The notes below the pieces were generated by a model. That model was given only the letters and a program-made list of their open reading frames with translations, made no database searches and was not told where the DNA came from. From Hoylesella buccalis ATCC 35310 (lineage in GTDB: Bacteria > Bacteroidota > Bacteroidia > Bacteroidales > Bacteroidaceae), in contig NZ_CP102287.1 in NCBI RefSeq assembly GCF_025151385.1, forward strand, positions 434,001 through 498,000: 64,000 nt of DNA, read 5' to 3'. Each line of letters starts with the position of its first letter. Within the stretch, counting starts at the first letter, position 1. Of this stretch, positions 8,499-17,261 are shown piece after piece. Position numbers and translations under genes: made by a program.

Positions 8499-9818
8499 AT
8501 GAGTGCCAATATTAATTTAAACAAACTGGGTATTGATGAATTAAGCCTCATGCAGCAAGAGGCATCTCGGCTCATATTGGGTGGGCAGGCAGATGTTGTC
8601 ATCTTGTCTCCTACGGGATCAGGTAAAACATTGGCTTATTTACTGCCGTTGATTCAAAAAATAGAGGTGTCACGCGATGAGCTGCAAGCCGTGGTCATCG
8701 TGCCAAACAGAGAGTTGGCACTTCAGTCATCAAGTATCTTGAAAGTTTTGTCTACGCCCGTACGTTCTTACGCTTGTTATGGTGGTCGGCCAGCTATGGA
8801 TGAGCACAAACAGCTGAAGCAGATTCAACCCCAAATCATATTTGCCACACCAGGCCGACTCAACGATCATCTTAGCAAAGGAAACATTGTCACAAATTCC
8901 ACACAATATGTCGTGATAGACGAGTTCGACAAATGTCTTGAAATGGGATTCCAGGATGAAATGAAGGAGGTGTTGACACAACTGCATGCAATCAAGCAAC
9001 GAATACTCCTATCGGCAACAGATGCCGACTCCATCCCAGAGTTTGTCAATGTAAACCGTCTACAGCGTTTGGATTATTTGGATGAAGTTAATGCCACAAA
9101 GCAGATTCAAATCTTTGCTGTACATAGTCCTGAGAAAGATAAATTAGAGACCTTGTCCAAGCTGTTGCTCACTTTTGGCAATCAAAGTAGTATCGTCTTT
9201 GTCAATTACCGAGATAGTGCCGAGCGAATTCATGAATACTTGCAGGAACATAGATTTTCCTCTACGGTCTTCCATGGTGGGCTTGACCAAAAACAACGTG
9301 AAGATTCACTCTATCAGTTTTCTAATGGTTCCGTAAATGTCTTGGTTAGTACCGACTTGGCCTCTCGTGGACTTGATATTCCCGATGTCAGTAATATCGT
9401 TCATTATCATTTGCCTGAACATGAAGATGGTTACATACACCGAATAGGAAGAACGGCCCGATGGGACAAAAAAGGAAAAAGCTTTCTCATCATCGGACCT
9501 ACGGAGAGCATTCCTGAATTTATCTCTTCTGACATCACAAACTTTGACTTTCCTGAACAACTTCCACCGGTTCCCATGGAACCCAAAATGGCTACATTGT
9601 ACATCGGAAAAGGAAAGAAAAATAAGATCAGTAAGATGGATGTCGTGGGATTTTTGTGTAAGAAATGCGGTTTGAAGTCAACAGAAATCGGACGTATCGA
9701 TGTTAAAGACTATTATGTATACGTGGCCGTGGTTCGAAATAAGTTGCAACAAGTTCTCCAGTTGTCCAAAGGTGAAAAAATCAAGGGAATAAAGACTTTG
9801 GTAGAGCCAGTTTCATAA
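8499..9818 (+). CDS. DEAD-box RNA helicase with DbpA-like C-terminal domain
   Basis: This 439-residue protein is an ATP-dependent RNA helicase. Motif I is SPTGSGKT (residues 37-44), motif II is written DEFD in place of DEAD, motif III is SAT and motif VI is HRIGRTAR. The last 80 residues (from ATLYIGKGKKNKISKMDVV) look like the DbpA/CsdA RNA-binding domain, which suggests a role in rRNA or ribosome assembly. The ATG at 8499 follows the TPR stop by two bases and has a purine-rich AAGAAGGGG upstream. An in-frame GTG at 8493 would overlap that stop. The gene was probably co-transcribed with the TPR gene before the IS4-family insertion. Confidence 0.9.
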   Translation: MSANINLNKLGIDELSLMQQEASRLILGGQADVVILSPTGSGKTLAYLLPLIQKIEVSRDELQAVVIVPNRELALQSSSILKVLSTPVRSYACYGGRPAMDEHKQLKQIQPQIIFATPGRLNDHLSKGNIVTNSTQYVVIDEFDKCLEMGFQDEMKEVLTQLHAIKQRILLSATDADSIPEFVNVNRLQRLDYLDEVNATKQIQIFAVHSPEKDKLETLSKLLLTFGNQSSIVFVNYRDSAERIHEYLQEHRFSSTVFHGGLDQKQREDSLYQFSNGSVNVLVSTDLASRGLDIPDVSNIVHYHLPEHEDGYIHRIGRTARWDKKGKSFLIIGPTESIPEFISSDITNFDFPEQLPPVPMEPKMATLYIGKGKKNKISKMDVVGFLCKKCGLKSTEIGRIDVKDYYVYVAVVRNKLQQVLQLSKGEKIKGIKTLVEPVS

Positions 9819-9931
9819 AAAAAGAGGCTTTGCGCAAAAAAAATGCATTAATATTTTTTTCTTTCAGACTAATGTCGTAAATTAGCCCCCAAATAAGACA
9901 AACATTTATTTCTACTAACTAATCAATTAAT

Positions 9932-10999
9932 ATGAAAAAGTACAATTTTAATGCAGGTCCATCAATTCTCCCTCGTGAGGTGATTGAAAACACAGCGAAA
10001 CAAATTCTCGATTTTAATGGTAGTGGACTCTCTCTGATGGAGATTAGCCACCGTGCAAAAGACTTTCAGCCAGTTGTTGACGAGGCTGTAGCTTTGATTA
10101 AAGAGTTGTTGCAGATACCAGAAGGCTATGCAGTTATCTTCTTAGGTGGTGGTGCTTCATTGCAGTTCCACATGATTCCTAACAACTTCTTTGTGAAGAA
10201 GGCTGCCTACCTGAACACAGGTACATGGGCTAAGAAAGCTTTGAAAGAAGCAAAGTTCTTCGGAGAAGTAGTAGAAGTGGCTTCTTCTGCAGACAAGAAC
10301 TATTCTTATCTTCCTAAAGGATGGAGCGTACCTGAAGATTGTGATTATTTCCACATTACTTCTAACAACACCATCTACGGTACAGAGATCCGCAAAGACT
10401 TGGATGTAAAGGTGCCACTCATTGCAGATATGTCATCAGATATATTTAGTCGTCCAATTGATGTTGCTAAATATGCATGTATCTACGGTGGAGCACAGAA
10501 GAACTTGGCTATGGCCGGTGTTACATTCGTTATTGTTAAGGAAGACATGCTGGGCAAGACCGGACGTGAAATACCAACGATGTTGGATTATCGCACACAC
10601 ATCGAGAAAGGTTCTATGTTTAACACTCCTCCTGTTGTTCCTATCTATTCAGCTCTTGAAACCTTACGTTGGATTAAAAAGAACGGCGGTGTAGAAGCTA
10701 TGGATAAGTTGGCTCACGAAAGAGCAGACTTGTTGTATGCTGAAATCGACAGAAACAAACTGTTCAAGGGTACTGTTGCTGAAGAGGATCGCTCATTGAT
10801 GAACATCTGCTTTATCATGAATGATGAATACAAGGATCTTGAAAAACCATTCTTCGAGTTCGCTACCGAACGTGGTATGGTTGGTATCAAGGGACACCGT
10901 TCTGCTGGAGGTTTCCGTGCAAGTTGCTACAACGCAATGTGTGTTGATGGTGTGAAAGAGCTGATCGCTTGCATGAAGGAATTCGAAGACAAACATTAA
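9932..10999 (+). CDS. serC: phosphoserine aminotransferase
   Basis: This 355-residue PLP enzyme converts 3-phosphohydroxypyruvate and glutamate to phosphoserine, the second step of serine synthesis, and also acts in pyridoxal phosphate synthesis in some bacteria. It opens with the family signature [11 protein letters not shown]. The Schiff-base lysine is Lys190 in [11 protein letters not shown]. The C-terminal [18 protein letters not shown] is also typical. Length is normal. serA follows after a 181-base gap containing a large inverted repeat, and the pathway link supports both calls. Confidence 0.97.
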   Translation: MKKYNFNAGPSILPREVIENTAKQILDFNGSGLSLMEISHRAKDFQPVVDEAVALIKELLQIPEGYAVIFLGGGASLQFHMIPNNFFVKKAAYLNTGTWAKKALKEAKFFGEVVEVASSADKNYSYLPKGWSVPEDCDYFHITSNNTIYGTEIRKDLDVKVPLIADMSSDIFSRPIDVAKYACIYGGAQKNLAMAGVTFVIVKEDMLGKTGREIPTMLDYRTHIEKGSMFNTPPVVPIYSALETLRWIKKNGGVEAMDKLAHERADLLYAEIDRNKLFKGTVAEEDRSLMNICFIMNDEYKDLEKPFFEFATERGMVGIKGHRSAGGFRASCYNAMCVDGVKELIACMKEFEDKH

Positions 11000-11036
11000 T
11001 CAATCACAAACTACACACTAGTTATGATTTACGAAT

Positions 11037-11103
11037 AGGCTAAAATAAGGAAATTAGGCGAGCTTAATAATTCAGTTTGCCTGATTCAACCTTATTTTAG
11101 CCT
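11037..11103 (+). promoter_or_regulatory. 14-bp perfect inverted repeat between serC and serA
   Basis: AGGCTAAAATAAGG (11037-11050) pairs perfectly with CCTTATTTTAGCCT (11090-11103), and a smaller pairing (TTAGGC with GCCTGA) lies inside the loop. No long T-run follows, only GTTTGTTT. It could act as a terminator, an attenuator or an mRNA-stabilising hairpin that sets the serC to serA ratio. A second weaker hairpin (AATCAC/GTGATT) follows before serA. Confidence 0.6.
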
Positions 11104-11180
11104 GTTTGTTTATCAATTCATGCGTAATCACCTCTTGATGTGATTGCGTAGTTAATTAACCCATTCAATATTCTAAACAA

Positions 11181-12098
11181 ATGAAAGTACTTATTGCTAC
11201 AGAAAAACCTTTTAATGGAAAGGCAGTCGAGGCTATTAAAAAAGAGTTGGAGAGCCAGAATCATTGCGTTGAACTGTTAGAGAAATACACTTCTACCGAT
11301 GAACTCAAAGAAGCTGTTAAAGATGCAGAGGCGATGATTGTTCGTTCTGATAAAATAACAAAAGAAATCCTTGATGCTGCTCCAAAACTTAAAGTTGTTG
11401 TTCGTGCAGGCGCTGGTTACGATTCTATCGACACCGCCTATGCCAAAGAAAAAGGTGTAGTGGTAGAAAATACCCCAGGTCAAAACTCTAATGCAGTAGC
11501 CGAATTGGTATTTGGCTTGTTGATTTATATGTCTCGTAGCTGCTTCTCTGGAAAATCAGGTTGTGAGCTGAAAGGTAAGAAGTTAGGTATCTTGGCTTTT
11601 GGTAACATTGGACGTCATGTAGCTCGTATCGCCAATGGTTTTGGTATGGAGGTATATGGCTTCAGCCGTTCACATGCAGAGAATCCTAAAAAAGAAGATG
11701 GCGTTCAGTTCGTAGCTACCAAAGAAGAACTTTTCAAGCAGTGTGATATTGTCAGTGTACACCTTCCTTCCAATGAACACACAAAACAAAGTGTTGGTTA
11801 TGATGTTGTTAACTTGATGAAGAAGGGTGGCATCTTGGTGAATACTGCTCGCAAGGAAGTTATCAACGAACCAGAATTGTTGCGTTTAATGGGTGAACGT
11901 GAAGATCTTAAATTTGTGACAGACATCAAGCCAGACGCTGATGCTGAATTTGCAAAGTTCGAGGGTCGTTACTTCACTACTCCTAAGAAGATGGGCGCAC
12001 AGACTGCAGAAGCCAACGCAAATGCCGGAATTGCTGCCGCACAGCAAATCAATGCTTATTTCAAAGACGGTTGCACAAAATTCCAAGTTAATAAGTAA
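11181..12098 (+). CDS. serA: D-3-phosphoglycerate dehydrogenase, short form without ACT domain
   Basis: This 305-residue NAD-dependent enzyme of the D-2-hydroxyacid dehydrogenase family oxidises 3-phosphoglycerate, the first step of serine synthesis. It ends right after the catalytic domain, so the ACT regulatory domain that gives serine feedback in E. coli SerA is absent. The Rossmann motif reads AFGNIG in place of GxGxxG. The substrate Arg is Arg224 (NTARKEV). The segment that normally carries the catalytic His (TPHxGxxT) reads TPKKMGAQT, so Lys269 or Lys270 stands in its place. The neighbouring serC supports the assignment. The DUF1015 gene begins five bases after the stop. Confidence 0.92.
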   Translation: MKVLIATEKPFNGKAVEAIKKELESQNHCVELLEKYTSTDELKEAVKDAEAMIVRSDKITKEILDAAPKLKVVVRAGAGYDSIDTAYAKEKGVVVENTPGQNSNAVAELVFGLLIYMSRSCFSGKSGCELKGKKLGILAFGNIGRHVARIANGFGMEVYGFSRSHAENPKKEDGVQFVATKEELFKQCDIVSVHLPSNEHTKQSVGYDVVNLMKKGGILVNTARKEVINEPELLRLMGEREDLKFVTDIKPDADAEFAKFEGRYFTTPKKMGAQTAEANANAGIAAAQQINAYFKDGCTKFQVNK

Positions 12099-12103
12099 TC
12101 GCC

Positions 12104-13351
12104 ATGGCAACAATCAAACCATTTAAAGGTGTTCGACCTCCAAAAGATTTAGTCGAAGAGGTTGAGTCACGTCCATATGATGTCTTAGATTCTGATGAGG
12201 CGAGAGAAGAAGCTGGAGATAATGAGAAGAGTTTGTATCACATTATAAAACCAGAAATCGATTTCGAGCCAGGAACATCTGAATATGACCCACGCGTCTA
12301 TGAGCAAGCTGCCAAGAACTTTAAGAAGTTTCAAGAGAAAGGTTGGCTCAAGCAAGACGAACACGAAAACTACTATATCTATGCCCAAACCATGAATGGT
12401 AAAACACAGTATGGATTGGTAGTAGGTGCTTATTGCCAAGATTATCTCAATGGGGTTATTAAGAAGCATGAATTGACTCGAAGAGATAAAGAAGAAGACA
12501 GAATGAAGCATGTACGGGTATGTGATGCCAACATAGAACCTGTTTTCTTTGCTTATCCCGACAATCAAACGCTTACGTCATTGATTGAGCGGTATGCTTC
12601 AGAAAAGCCTGAATACGACTTCATTGCTCCTATTGACGGTTTCAAACATCAGTTCTGGGTAATCTCTGATGCAAAGGATATAGAAACCATTACCGCTGAA
12701 TTTAAGAAGATGCCAGCCTTGTATATCGCTGACGGTCACCATCGTTCTGCAGCTGCTGCATTGGTTGGGGTTGAAAAATCAAAAGCCAATCCTAATCATA
12801 CGGGTCATGAAGAATATAACTATTTCATGGCTGTATGCTTCCCTGCATCTCAGTTAACCATTTTAGATTATAATAGAGTGGTGAAGGATTTGAACGGAAT
12901 GTCATCAGAAGAGTTCCTAAAAGCTCTGGAGAAAAACTTTGATGTAACAGAGGAAGGTACGAAGAGTTACAAGCCACAGCAGTTGCATGAATTCTCTTTA
13001 TATCTCGACGGAAAGTGGTATAGCTTGAAAGCAAAACCAGGAACCTACGACGACAACGATCCAATTGGTGTGTTGGATGTAGATATTTCTTCTCGATTGA
13101 TACTCGATGAATTACTCGGAATCAAGGATTTACGTTCAGACAAGCGTATTGATTTCGTTGGTGGTTTGCGTGGCTTGGAAGAGCTTGAACGTCGAGTAGA
13201 CAGTGGAGAAATGAAGATGGCACTGGCTCTTTATCCTGTTTCCATGCAGCAGATTATGGATATTGCTGACTCTGGAAAGATTATGCCACCAAAAGCAACG
13301 TGGTTTGAACCCAAGCTACGTAGCGGATTGGTGATTCACAAGCTGTCATGA
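12104..13351 (+). CDS. DUF1015 family protein
   Basis: This 415-residue protein belongs to DUF1015, a conserved family often encoded beside serine synthesis genes. It starts IKPFKGVRPPKDLVEEVESRPYDVL, the conserved family opening, and contains the ADGHHRSAAA motif that recurs in the family. No biochemical role is established, and the His-rich motif could be a ligand or metal site. It starts five bases after serA and overlaps the next gene by four bases (ATGA), so serC-serA-DUF1015-YigZ probably forms an operon. Confidence 0.88.
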   Translation: MATIKPFKGVRPPKDLVEEVESRPYDVLDSDEAREEAGDNEKSLYHIIKPEIDFEPGTSEYDPRVYEQAAKNFKKFQEKGWLKQDEHENYYIYAQTMNGKTQYGLVVGAYCQDYLNGVIKKHELTRRDKEEDRMKHVRVCDANIEPVFFAYPDNQTLTSLIERYASEKPEYDFIAPIDGFKHQFWVISDAKDIETITAEFKKMPALYIADGHHRSAAAALVGVEKSKANPNHTGHEEYNYFMAVCFPASQLTILDYNRVVKDLNGMSSEEFLKALEKNFDVTEEGTKSYKPQQLHEFSLYLDGKWYSLKAKPGTYDDNDPIGVLDVDISSRLILDELLGIKDLRSDKRIDFVGGLRGLEELERRVDSGEMKMALALYPVSMQQIMDIADSGKIMPPKATWFEPKLRSGLVIHKLS

Positions 13352-13938
13352 TATTAGACGAATACAAGACAATATCACAAAAAGTAGGCGAGGGATTTTA
13401 CTCTGAGAAGAGGAGTAAATTCCTCGCCTTTGCGCATCATGTAACGTCTGAAGACGAAATAAAATCAATCTTGCAGGCGTACAAGAAAAAATATTATGAC
13501 GCCCGACACTGTTGCTACGCGTATATGCTGGGGGCTGAACGTGTTAACTTCAGGGCGAATGATGACGGAGAGCCGTCGAGTACCGCAGGAAAACCGATAC
13601 TGGGACAAATCAATTCCTTCGAGTTAACCGACATCTTAATAGTTGTAATCCGCTATTTTGGTGGTACCAAGTTGGGTACCAGTGGACTTATTGTCGCCTA
13701 CCGCTCAGCTGCTTCGGCAGCCATTGAGGCATCACAGATAGAGGTAAAACTGGTAGAAGAAACCATCACCTGCACATTTGCCTATCCCATGATGAACCAG
13801 GTGATGAGAATTGTGAAAGATATGCAGCCTCGAATCGTTTCACAAACTTTTGACAACACCTGTAGTATCACGCTGGCCATTCGTCAATCAGAGGCCGAAC
13901 GTTTGAAAAACGCACTTCACAAGTTGTCGTTTGAATGA
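13348..13938 (+). CDS. YigZ/IMPACT family protein
   Basis: This 196-residue protein belongs to the YigZ/IMPACT (UPF0029) family. The N-terminal domain carries the signature around DARHCCYAYMLG and DDGEPSSTAGKPILGQI, followed by IRYFGGTKLGTSGLIVAYR, which is diagnostic. The C-terminal half corresponds to the DUF1949 domain. Relatives have been linked to translation under stress, but the bacterial function is unclear. It overlaps the DUF1015 gene by the four bases ATGA, which implies translational coupling. Confidence 0.88.
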   Translation: MILDEYKTISQKVGEGFYSEKRSKFLAFAHHVTSEDEIKSILQAYKKKYYDARHCCYAYMLGAERVNFRANDDGEPSSTAGKPILGQINSFELTDILIVVIRYFGGTKLGTSGLIVAYRSAASAAIEASQIEVKLVEETITCTFAYPMMNQVMRIVKDMQPRIVSQTFDNTCSITLAIRQSEAERLKNALHKLSFE

Positions 13939-14335
13939 AAAACAAGCCCACCGATAACAATCATAAATCCGGTGGCTCATATCCTGCCAACTTTGGTTGT
14001 CGCATTCCTATTTTTTTTCAAAAATAGCCTATCCATTTACACATTCATGTAACACAGATGCAAACCCATTGACTTTGGTGCTCAAAGTCATAGAGTTTTC
14101 GCCCTTATTCGCATGTTATTGGCTGGTAAAGTCAATGAGTTTGTAATGCGTTGACTGATTGGTTGTTTGATGATATGTCTTCGTGATGTTCGTAGAGCCG
14201 AAAAGGCTGGCTACACGGCATTGAAAACTTGTTCTTATAACCAATTGGAAGAGCTGTTGCAATGACGTGCGTTACAATTATGAAGGAATTGGTTGAAAAT
14301 CTATTTGATAAACAGAAAGAGTCAAAAAAATGTGC
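13939..14335. other. intergenic region with CAAAGTCA-type repeat and weak hairpin
   Basis: No gene is supported. CCACCG (13948-13953) and CGGTGG (13970-13975) can form a weak hairpin after the YigZ stop. TGACTTTG (14070-14077) and CAAAGTCA (14083-14090) form an 8-bp hairpin of the dispersed CAAAGTCA family, and a further copy of the motif (AAAGTCAATGAGTTTG) starts at about 14128. Confidence 0.5.
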
Positions 14336-14343
14336 TATCTTTG
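14336..14343 (+). promoter_or_regulatory. -7 promoter element upstream of ftsY
   Basis: TATCTTTG is an exact TAnnTTTG element at the junction with the first 66-bp repeat. Each later repeat junction carries CAACTTTG in the same place, one base off the consensus. ftsY is the first gene downstream, about 340 bases away. Confidence 0.55.
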
Positions 14344-14603
14344 CATAAGTTGGGCATCGCCTCACCAAAACGAGTAAACTTGCTTTGCATTCGGCTCGCG
14401 CCAACTTTGCATAAGTTGGGCATCGCCTCACCAAAACAAGTAAACTTGTTTTGTATTCGGCTCGCGCCAACTTTGCATAAGTTGGGCGTCGTTTCACCAA
14501 AACAAGTAAACTTGCTTTGCATTCGGCTCGCACCAACTTTGCATAAGTTGGGCGTCGCCTCACCAAAACAAGTAAACTTGCTTTGTGTTTGGCTCGCACC
14601 AAC
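14340..14603. repeat. four tandem 66-bp repeats
   Basis: The units are 14340-14405, 14406-14471, 14472-14537 and 14538-14603, with a fifth truncated start at 14604 (TTTGCAAAAGC). All begin TTTGCATAAGTTGGGC and end GCTCGC(G/A)CCAAC. Each unit can fold: AAGTTGG pairs with CCAACTT, and an inner CAAAACAAGT pairs with ACTTGTTTTG, perfectly in unit 2. Because 66 is a multiple of three, long open frames run through on both strands, but they have no other coding character. There are no spacers, so this is not a CRISPR array. Confidence 0.95.
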
Positions 14604-14680
14604 TTTGCAAAAGCTGCGGCAGGTAATTTTAGAATAATTATACTCCATTCAGGAGTGACTCAACAACAATAAGGTAATAT

Positions 14681-15640
14681 ATGGGTATTTTTGGTCTGTT
14701 CAATAAGAAGAAAAAAGAAACGCTGGATCAGGGTCTGGAGAAGACCAAGCAGAGTGTGTTCTCAAAGTTGTCACGTGCTGTTGCAGGCAAGTCTAAGGTC
14801 GATGACGAGGTACTGGACAACTTGGAAGAGGTGCTCGTCACATCGGATGTCGGTGTTGACACAACGCTGAAAATCATTGAACGAATCGAGCAAAGGGTGG
14901 CACGCGACAAGTATGTGTCAACTGCTGAACTCAATTCTATCTTGCGCGATGAGATTGCGGCCTTATTGGCTGAAAACAACACCGAGGATCACGAGAATTG
15001 GGATCTACCCGCCGACCATCAGCCGTATGTTATCTTGGTCGTTGGTGTCAATGGAGTTGGCAAAACCACAACCATCGGCAAACTGGCTTATCAGTTTAAG
15101 GCATCGGGTAAAAAGGTATTCCTGGGAGCAGCCGACACCTATCGTGCTGCTGCCGTAGACCAAATCAAGATTTGGGGCGAAAGGGTAGGCGTGCCTGTGG
15201 TGAGTCAACAGATGGGAGCCGATCCGGCTTCGGTGGCGTTTGATACGCTTCAAAGTGCAAAGGCCAATGGGGCCGATGTGGTGTTAATCGATACAGCCGG
15301 TCGCTTGCACAACAAGGTGGGTTTGATGAACGAATTGAAGAAAATCAAGGATGTGATGAAAAAAGTTCTGCCTCAGGCTCCTGATGAGGTGTTGCTCGTC
15401 TTGGATGGTAGCACGGGACAAAACGCTTTTGAGCAAGCAAAGCAGTTCTCTGCCGTCACTCAGATTACCTCGCTGGCCATCACAAAATTGGATGGAACGG
15501 CCAAAGGGGGCGTGGTCATCGGTATCAGCGACCAACTGAAGGTGCCTGTGAAATATATCGGACTGGGTGAACAGATGGATGATTTGCAGCTGTTCAACAG
15601 ACGAGAGTTTGTAGACAGTTTGTTCCAGCACGAATTATAA
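14681..15640 (+). CDS. ftsY: signal recognition particle receptor FtsY
   Basis: This 319-residue SRP GTPase receives ribosome-nascent chain complexes from Ffh at the inner membrane. The N domain (about residues 20-100) is preceded by only a short basic stretch (LFNKKKKE), so the long acidic A domain of E. coli FtsY is missing, as in many bacteria. GTPase motifs are clear: G1 GVNGVGKTT (122-130), DTAGR (G3) and TKLDGTAKGG (G4 with the family-specific extension). rimO starts 16 bases after the stop. Confidence 0.97.
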   Translation: MGIFGLFNKKKKETLDQGLEKTKQSVFSKLSRAVAGKSKVDDEVLDNLEEVLVTSDVGVDTTLKIIERIEQRVARDKYVSTAELNSILRDEIAALLAENNTEDHENWDLPADHQPYVILVVGVNGVGKTTTIGKLAYQFKASGKKVFLGAADTYRAAAVDQIKIWGERVGVPVVSQQMGADPASVAFDTLQSAKANGADVVLIDTAGRLHNKVGLMNELKKIKDVMKKVLPQAPDEVLLVLDGSTGQNAFEQAKQFSAVTQITSLAITKLDGTAKGGVVIGISDQLKVPVKYIGLGEQMDDLQLFNRREFVDSLFQHEL

Positions 15641-15656
15641 CAGAAAGTCCATAATT

Positions 15657-16955
15657 TTGAAGAAGAATCAGATAGATATCATTACGATGGGCTGCTCAAA
15701 GAATCTCGTTGACAGCGAGACGCTGATGAAGCAGTTTGAAGCGAATGGGTACGACTGCACGCACGACAGTGAACAACCTGATGGTGAGATTGCAGTGATT
15801 AATACATGTGGATTTATTGAAGCAGCTAAAGAAGAGAGTATTAATACGATACTTCAATTTGTTGAAGCGAAGAAAGAAGGTCGTTTGAACAAACTTTTTG
15901 TCATGGGTTGTCTCAGTGAACGCTATAAGAATGAGCTTGAAAATGAGATTCCGGAGGTGGACAAATTCTATGGCAAGTTCAATTACAAGCAGCTGTTGGC
16001 TGATTTGGGAAAGGCTGAAATCAAGGCTTGCAACGGTCAGCGACATCTCACGACGCCCGCTCACTATGCCTACATTAAAATATCAGAAGGCTGTAATCGT
16101 CACTGCGCTTATTGTGCCATTCCCCTCATAACTGGCAAGCATGTCAGCCGACCGAAAGACGAAATTCTGCAAGAGGTTCGTAACTTGGTGGCTGATGGGG
16201 TGAAAGAGTTTCAAATCATCGCCCAAGAGTTGACTTATTATGGGGTAGACCTTGATGGCAAACGGCACATCGCGGATTTGATTAGCGAGATGGCTGACAT
16301 GGAAGGGGTTGAGTGGATACGCTTGCATTATGCTTATCCAAACCAGTTTCCACTTGAGCTTTTGGACGTGATGAACGAGAAACAAAACGTCTGCAAGTAT
16401 CTTGATATCGCGCTGCAGCATATCTCCGACTCGGTACTTGAGCGCATGCACAGGCATGTGAACAAGCAGGAAACCATGGATTTGATTCGCACCATCCGAG
16501 AAAAGGTGCCAGGCATTCATCTGCGCACCACGCTGATGGTCGGGTTTCCCGGCGAAACAGAGGAAGATTTTCAGCAGTTGCTCGACTTTGTTAAATGGGC
16601 CCGATTTGAACGCATGGGTGCTTTCATGTATTCGGAAGAGGAGGGAACCTACGGTGCCAATCACTATGCAGACGACGTACCTGAAGATGTGAAGCAGCGA
16701 AGATTGGATGAGTTGATGGCGGTTCAGCAGGAAATCAGTGCCGAGATAGAGGCCGCAAAGATAGGCTCAACCATGAAAGTAATCATAGACAGGAAGGAAA
16801 ACTACTATTTTATCGGGCGTTCGGAATTTTGTTCCCCAGAGGTCGATCCCGAAATATTAATACAAGGCGGACAGAAGGTCGTGCAGATTGGTTCTTTTTA
16901 TCAAGTGAAGATCACTGATGCCGAAGAGTTTGATTTGTACGGCGAGATTGTCTAA
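15657..16955 (+). CDS. rimO: ribosomal protein S12 methylthiotransferase RimO
   Basis: This 432-residue radical-SAM enzyme adds a methylthio group to the conserved Asp of ribosomal protein S12. The order of domains is UPF0004 (starting IDIITMGCSKNLVDSE), radical SAM with the CxxxCxxC cluster motif CNRHCAYC, and a C-terminal TRAM domain. The IDIIT-GCSKNLVDSE opening separates RimO from MiaB. The start is a TTG at 15657 (MKKNQIDIITMGCSKN), because the next ATG falls inside the conserved first strand. It lies between ftsY and an HU gene in the same direction. Confidence 0.96.
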   Translation: MKKNQIDIITMGCSKNLVDSETLMKQFEANGYDCTHDSEQPDGEIAVINTCGFIEAAKEESINTILQFVEAKKEGRLNKLFVMGCLSERYKNELENEIPEVDKFYGKFNYKQLLADLGKAEIKACNGQRHLTTPAHYAYIKISEGCNRHCAYCAIPLITGKHVSRPKDEILQEVRNLVADGVKEFQIIAQELTYYGVDLDGKRHIADLISEMADMEGVEWIRLHYAYPNQFPLELLDVMNEKQNVCKYLDIALQHISDSVLERMHRHVNKQETMDLIRTIREKVPGIHLRTTLMVGFPGETEEDFQQLLDFVKWARFERMGAFMYSEEEGTYGANHYADDVPEDVKQRRLDELMAVQQEISAEIEAAKIGSTMKVIIDRKENYYFIGRSEFCSPEVDPEILIQGGQKVVQIGSFYQVKITDAEEFDLYGEIV

Positions 16956-16973
16956 ACATATACAGCAAGTTCC

Positions 16974-17261
16974 ATGAATAACAAAGAGTTTATTGCAGAA
17001 TTGTCACGACGTGCGGGCTATACGCAAGAACAAACGCAAAACTATGTTCGTACGCTCGTGGAAGAAATGACAAACATTCTTGGAGAGGGCGAATCGATTT
17101 CCATCCCTTCATTCGGTACTTTTGAAGTGAAAAAGCGGATGGAACGCATCCTGATGAATCCTTCAACAGGCAAGAAGATGTTGGTTCCCCCAAAATTGGT
17201 TCTTAGTTTCAGACCCATGCCTTCCGTCAAAGAACAGTTGAAGAAAGGAGGCGACTCATGA
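16974..17261 (+). CDS. HU-family DNA-binding protein
   Basis: This 95-residue protein has the HU/IHF fold: two helices, then the beta-arm region with the signature IPSFGTFEVKKRMERILMNPSTGKKM. It binds DNA, and HU-type proteins bend and compact the chromosome. It overlaps the next gene, a second HU domain fused to membrane and LysM segments, by the four bases ATGA. The two products may therefore be made in a fixed ratio and could form a heterodimer, which would place a soluble HU subunit on a membrane-tethered one. That pairing is an inference. Confidence 0.92.
   Translation: MNNKEFIAELSRRAGYTQEQTQNYVRTLVEEMTNILGEGESISIPSFGTFEVKKRMERILMNPSTGKKMLVPPKLVLSFRPMPSVKEQLKKGGDS

Noticed and set aside
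14340-14603. Possible CRISPR array
   Set aside because: The 66-bp units are directly adjacent and nearly identical, with no unique spacers and no cas genes nearby.
14132-14648. Open reading frames on both strands through the 66-bp repeats
   Set aside because: They arise because 66 is divisible by three, so any unit without stops stays open. The proteins are pure repeats with no conserved fold and no gene-like start.
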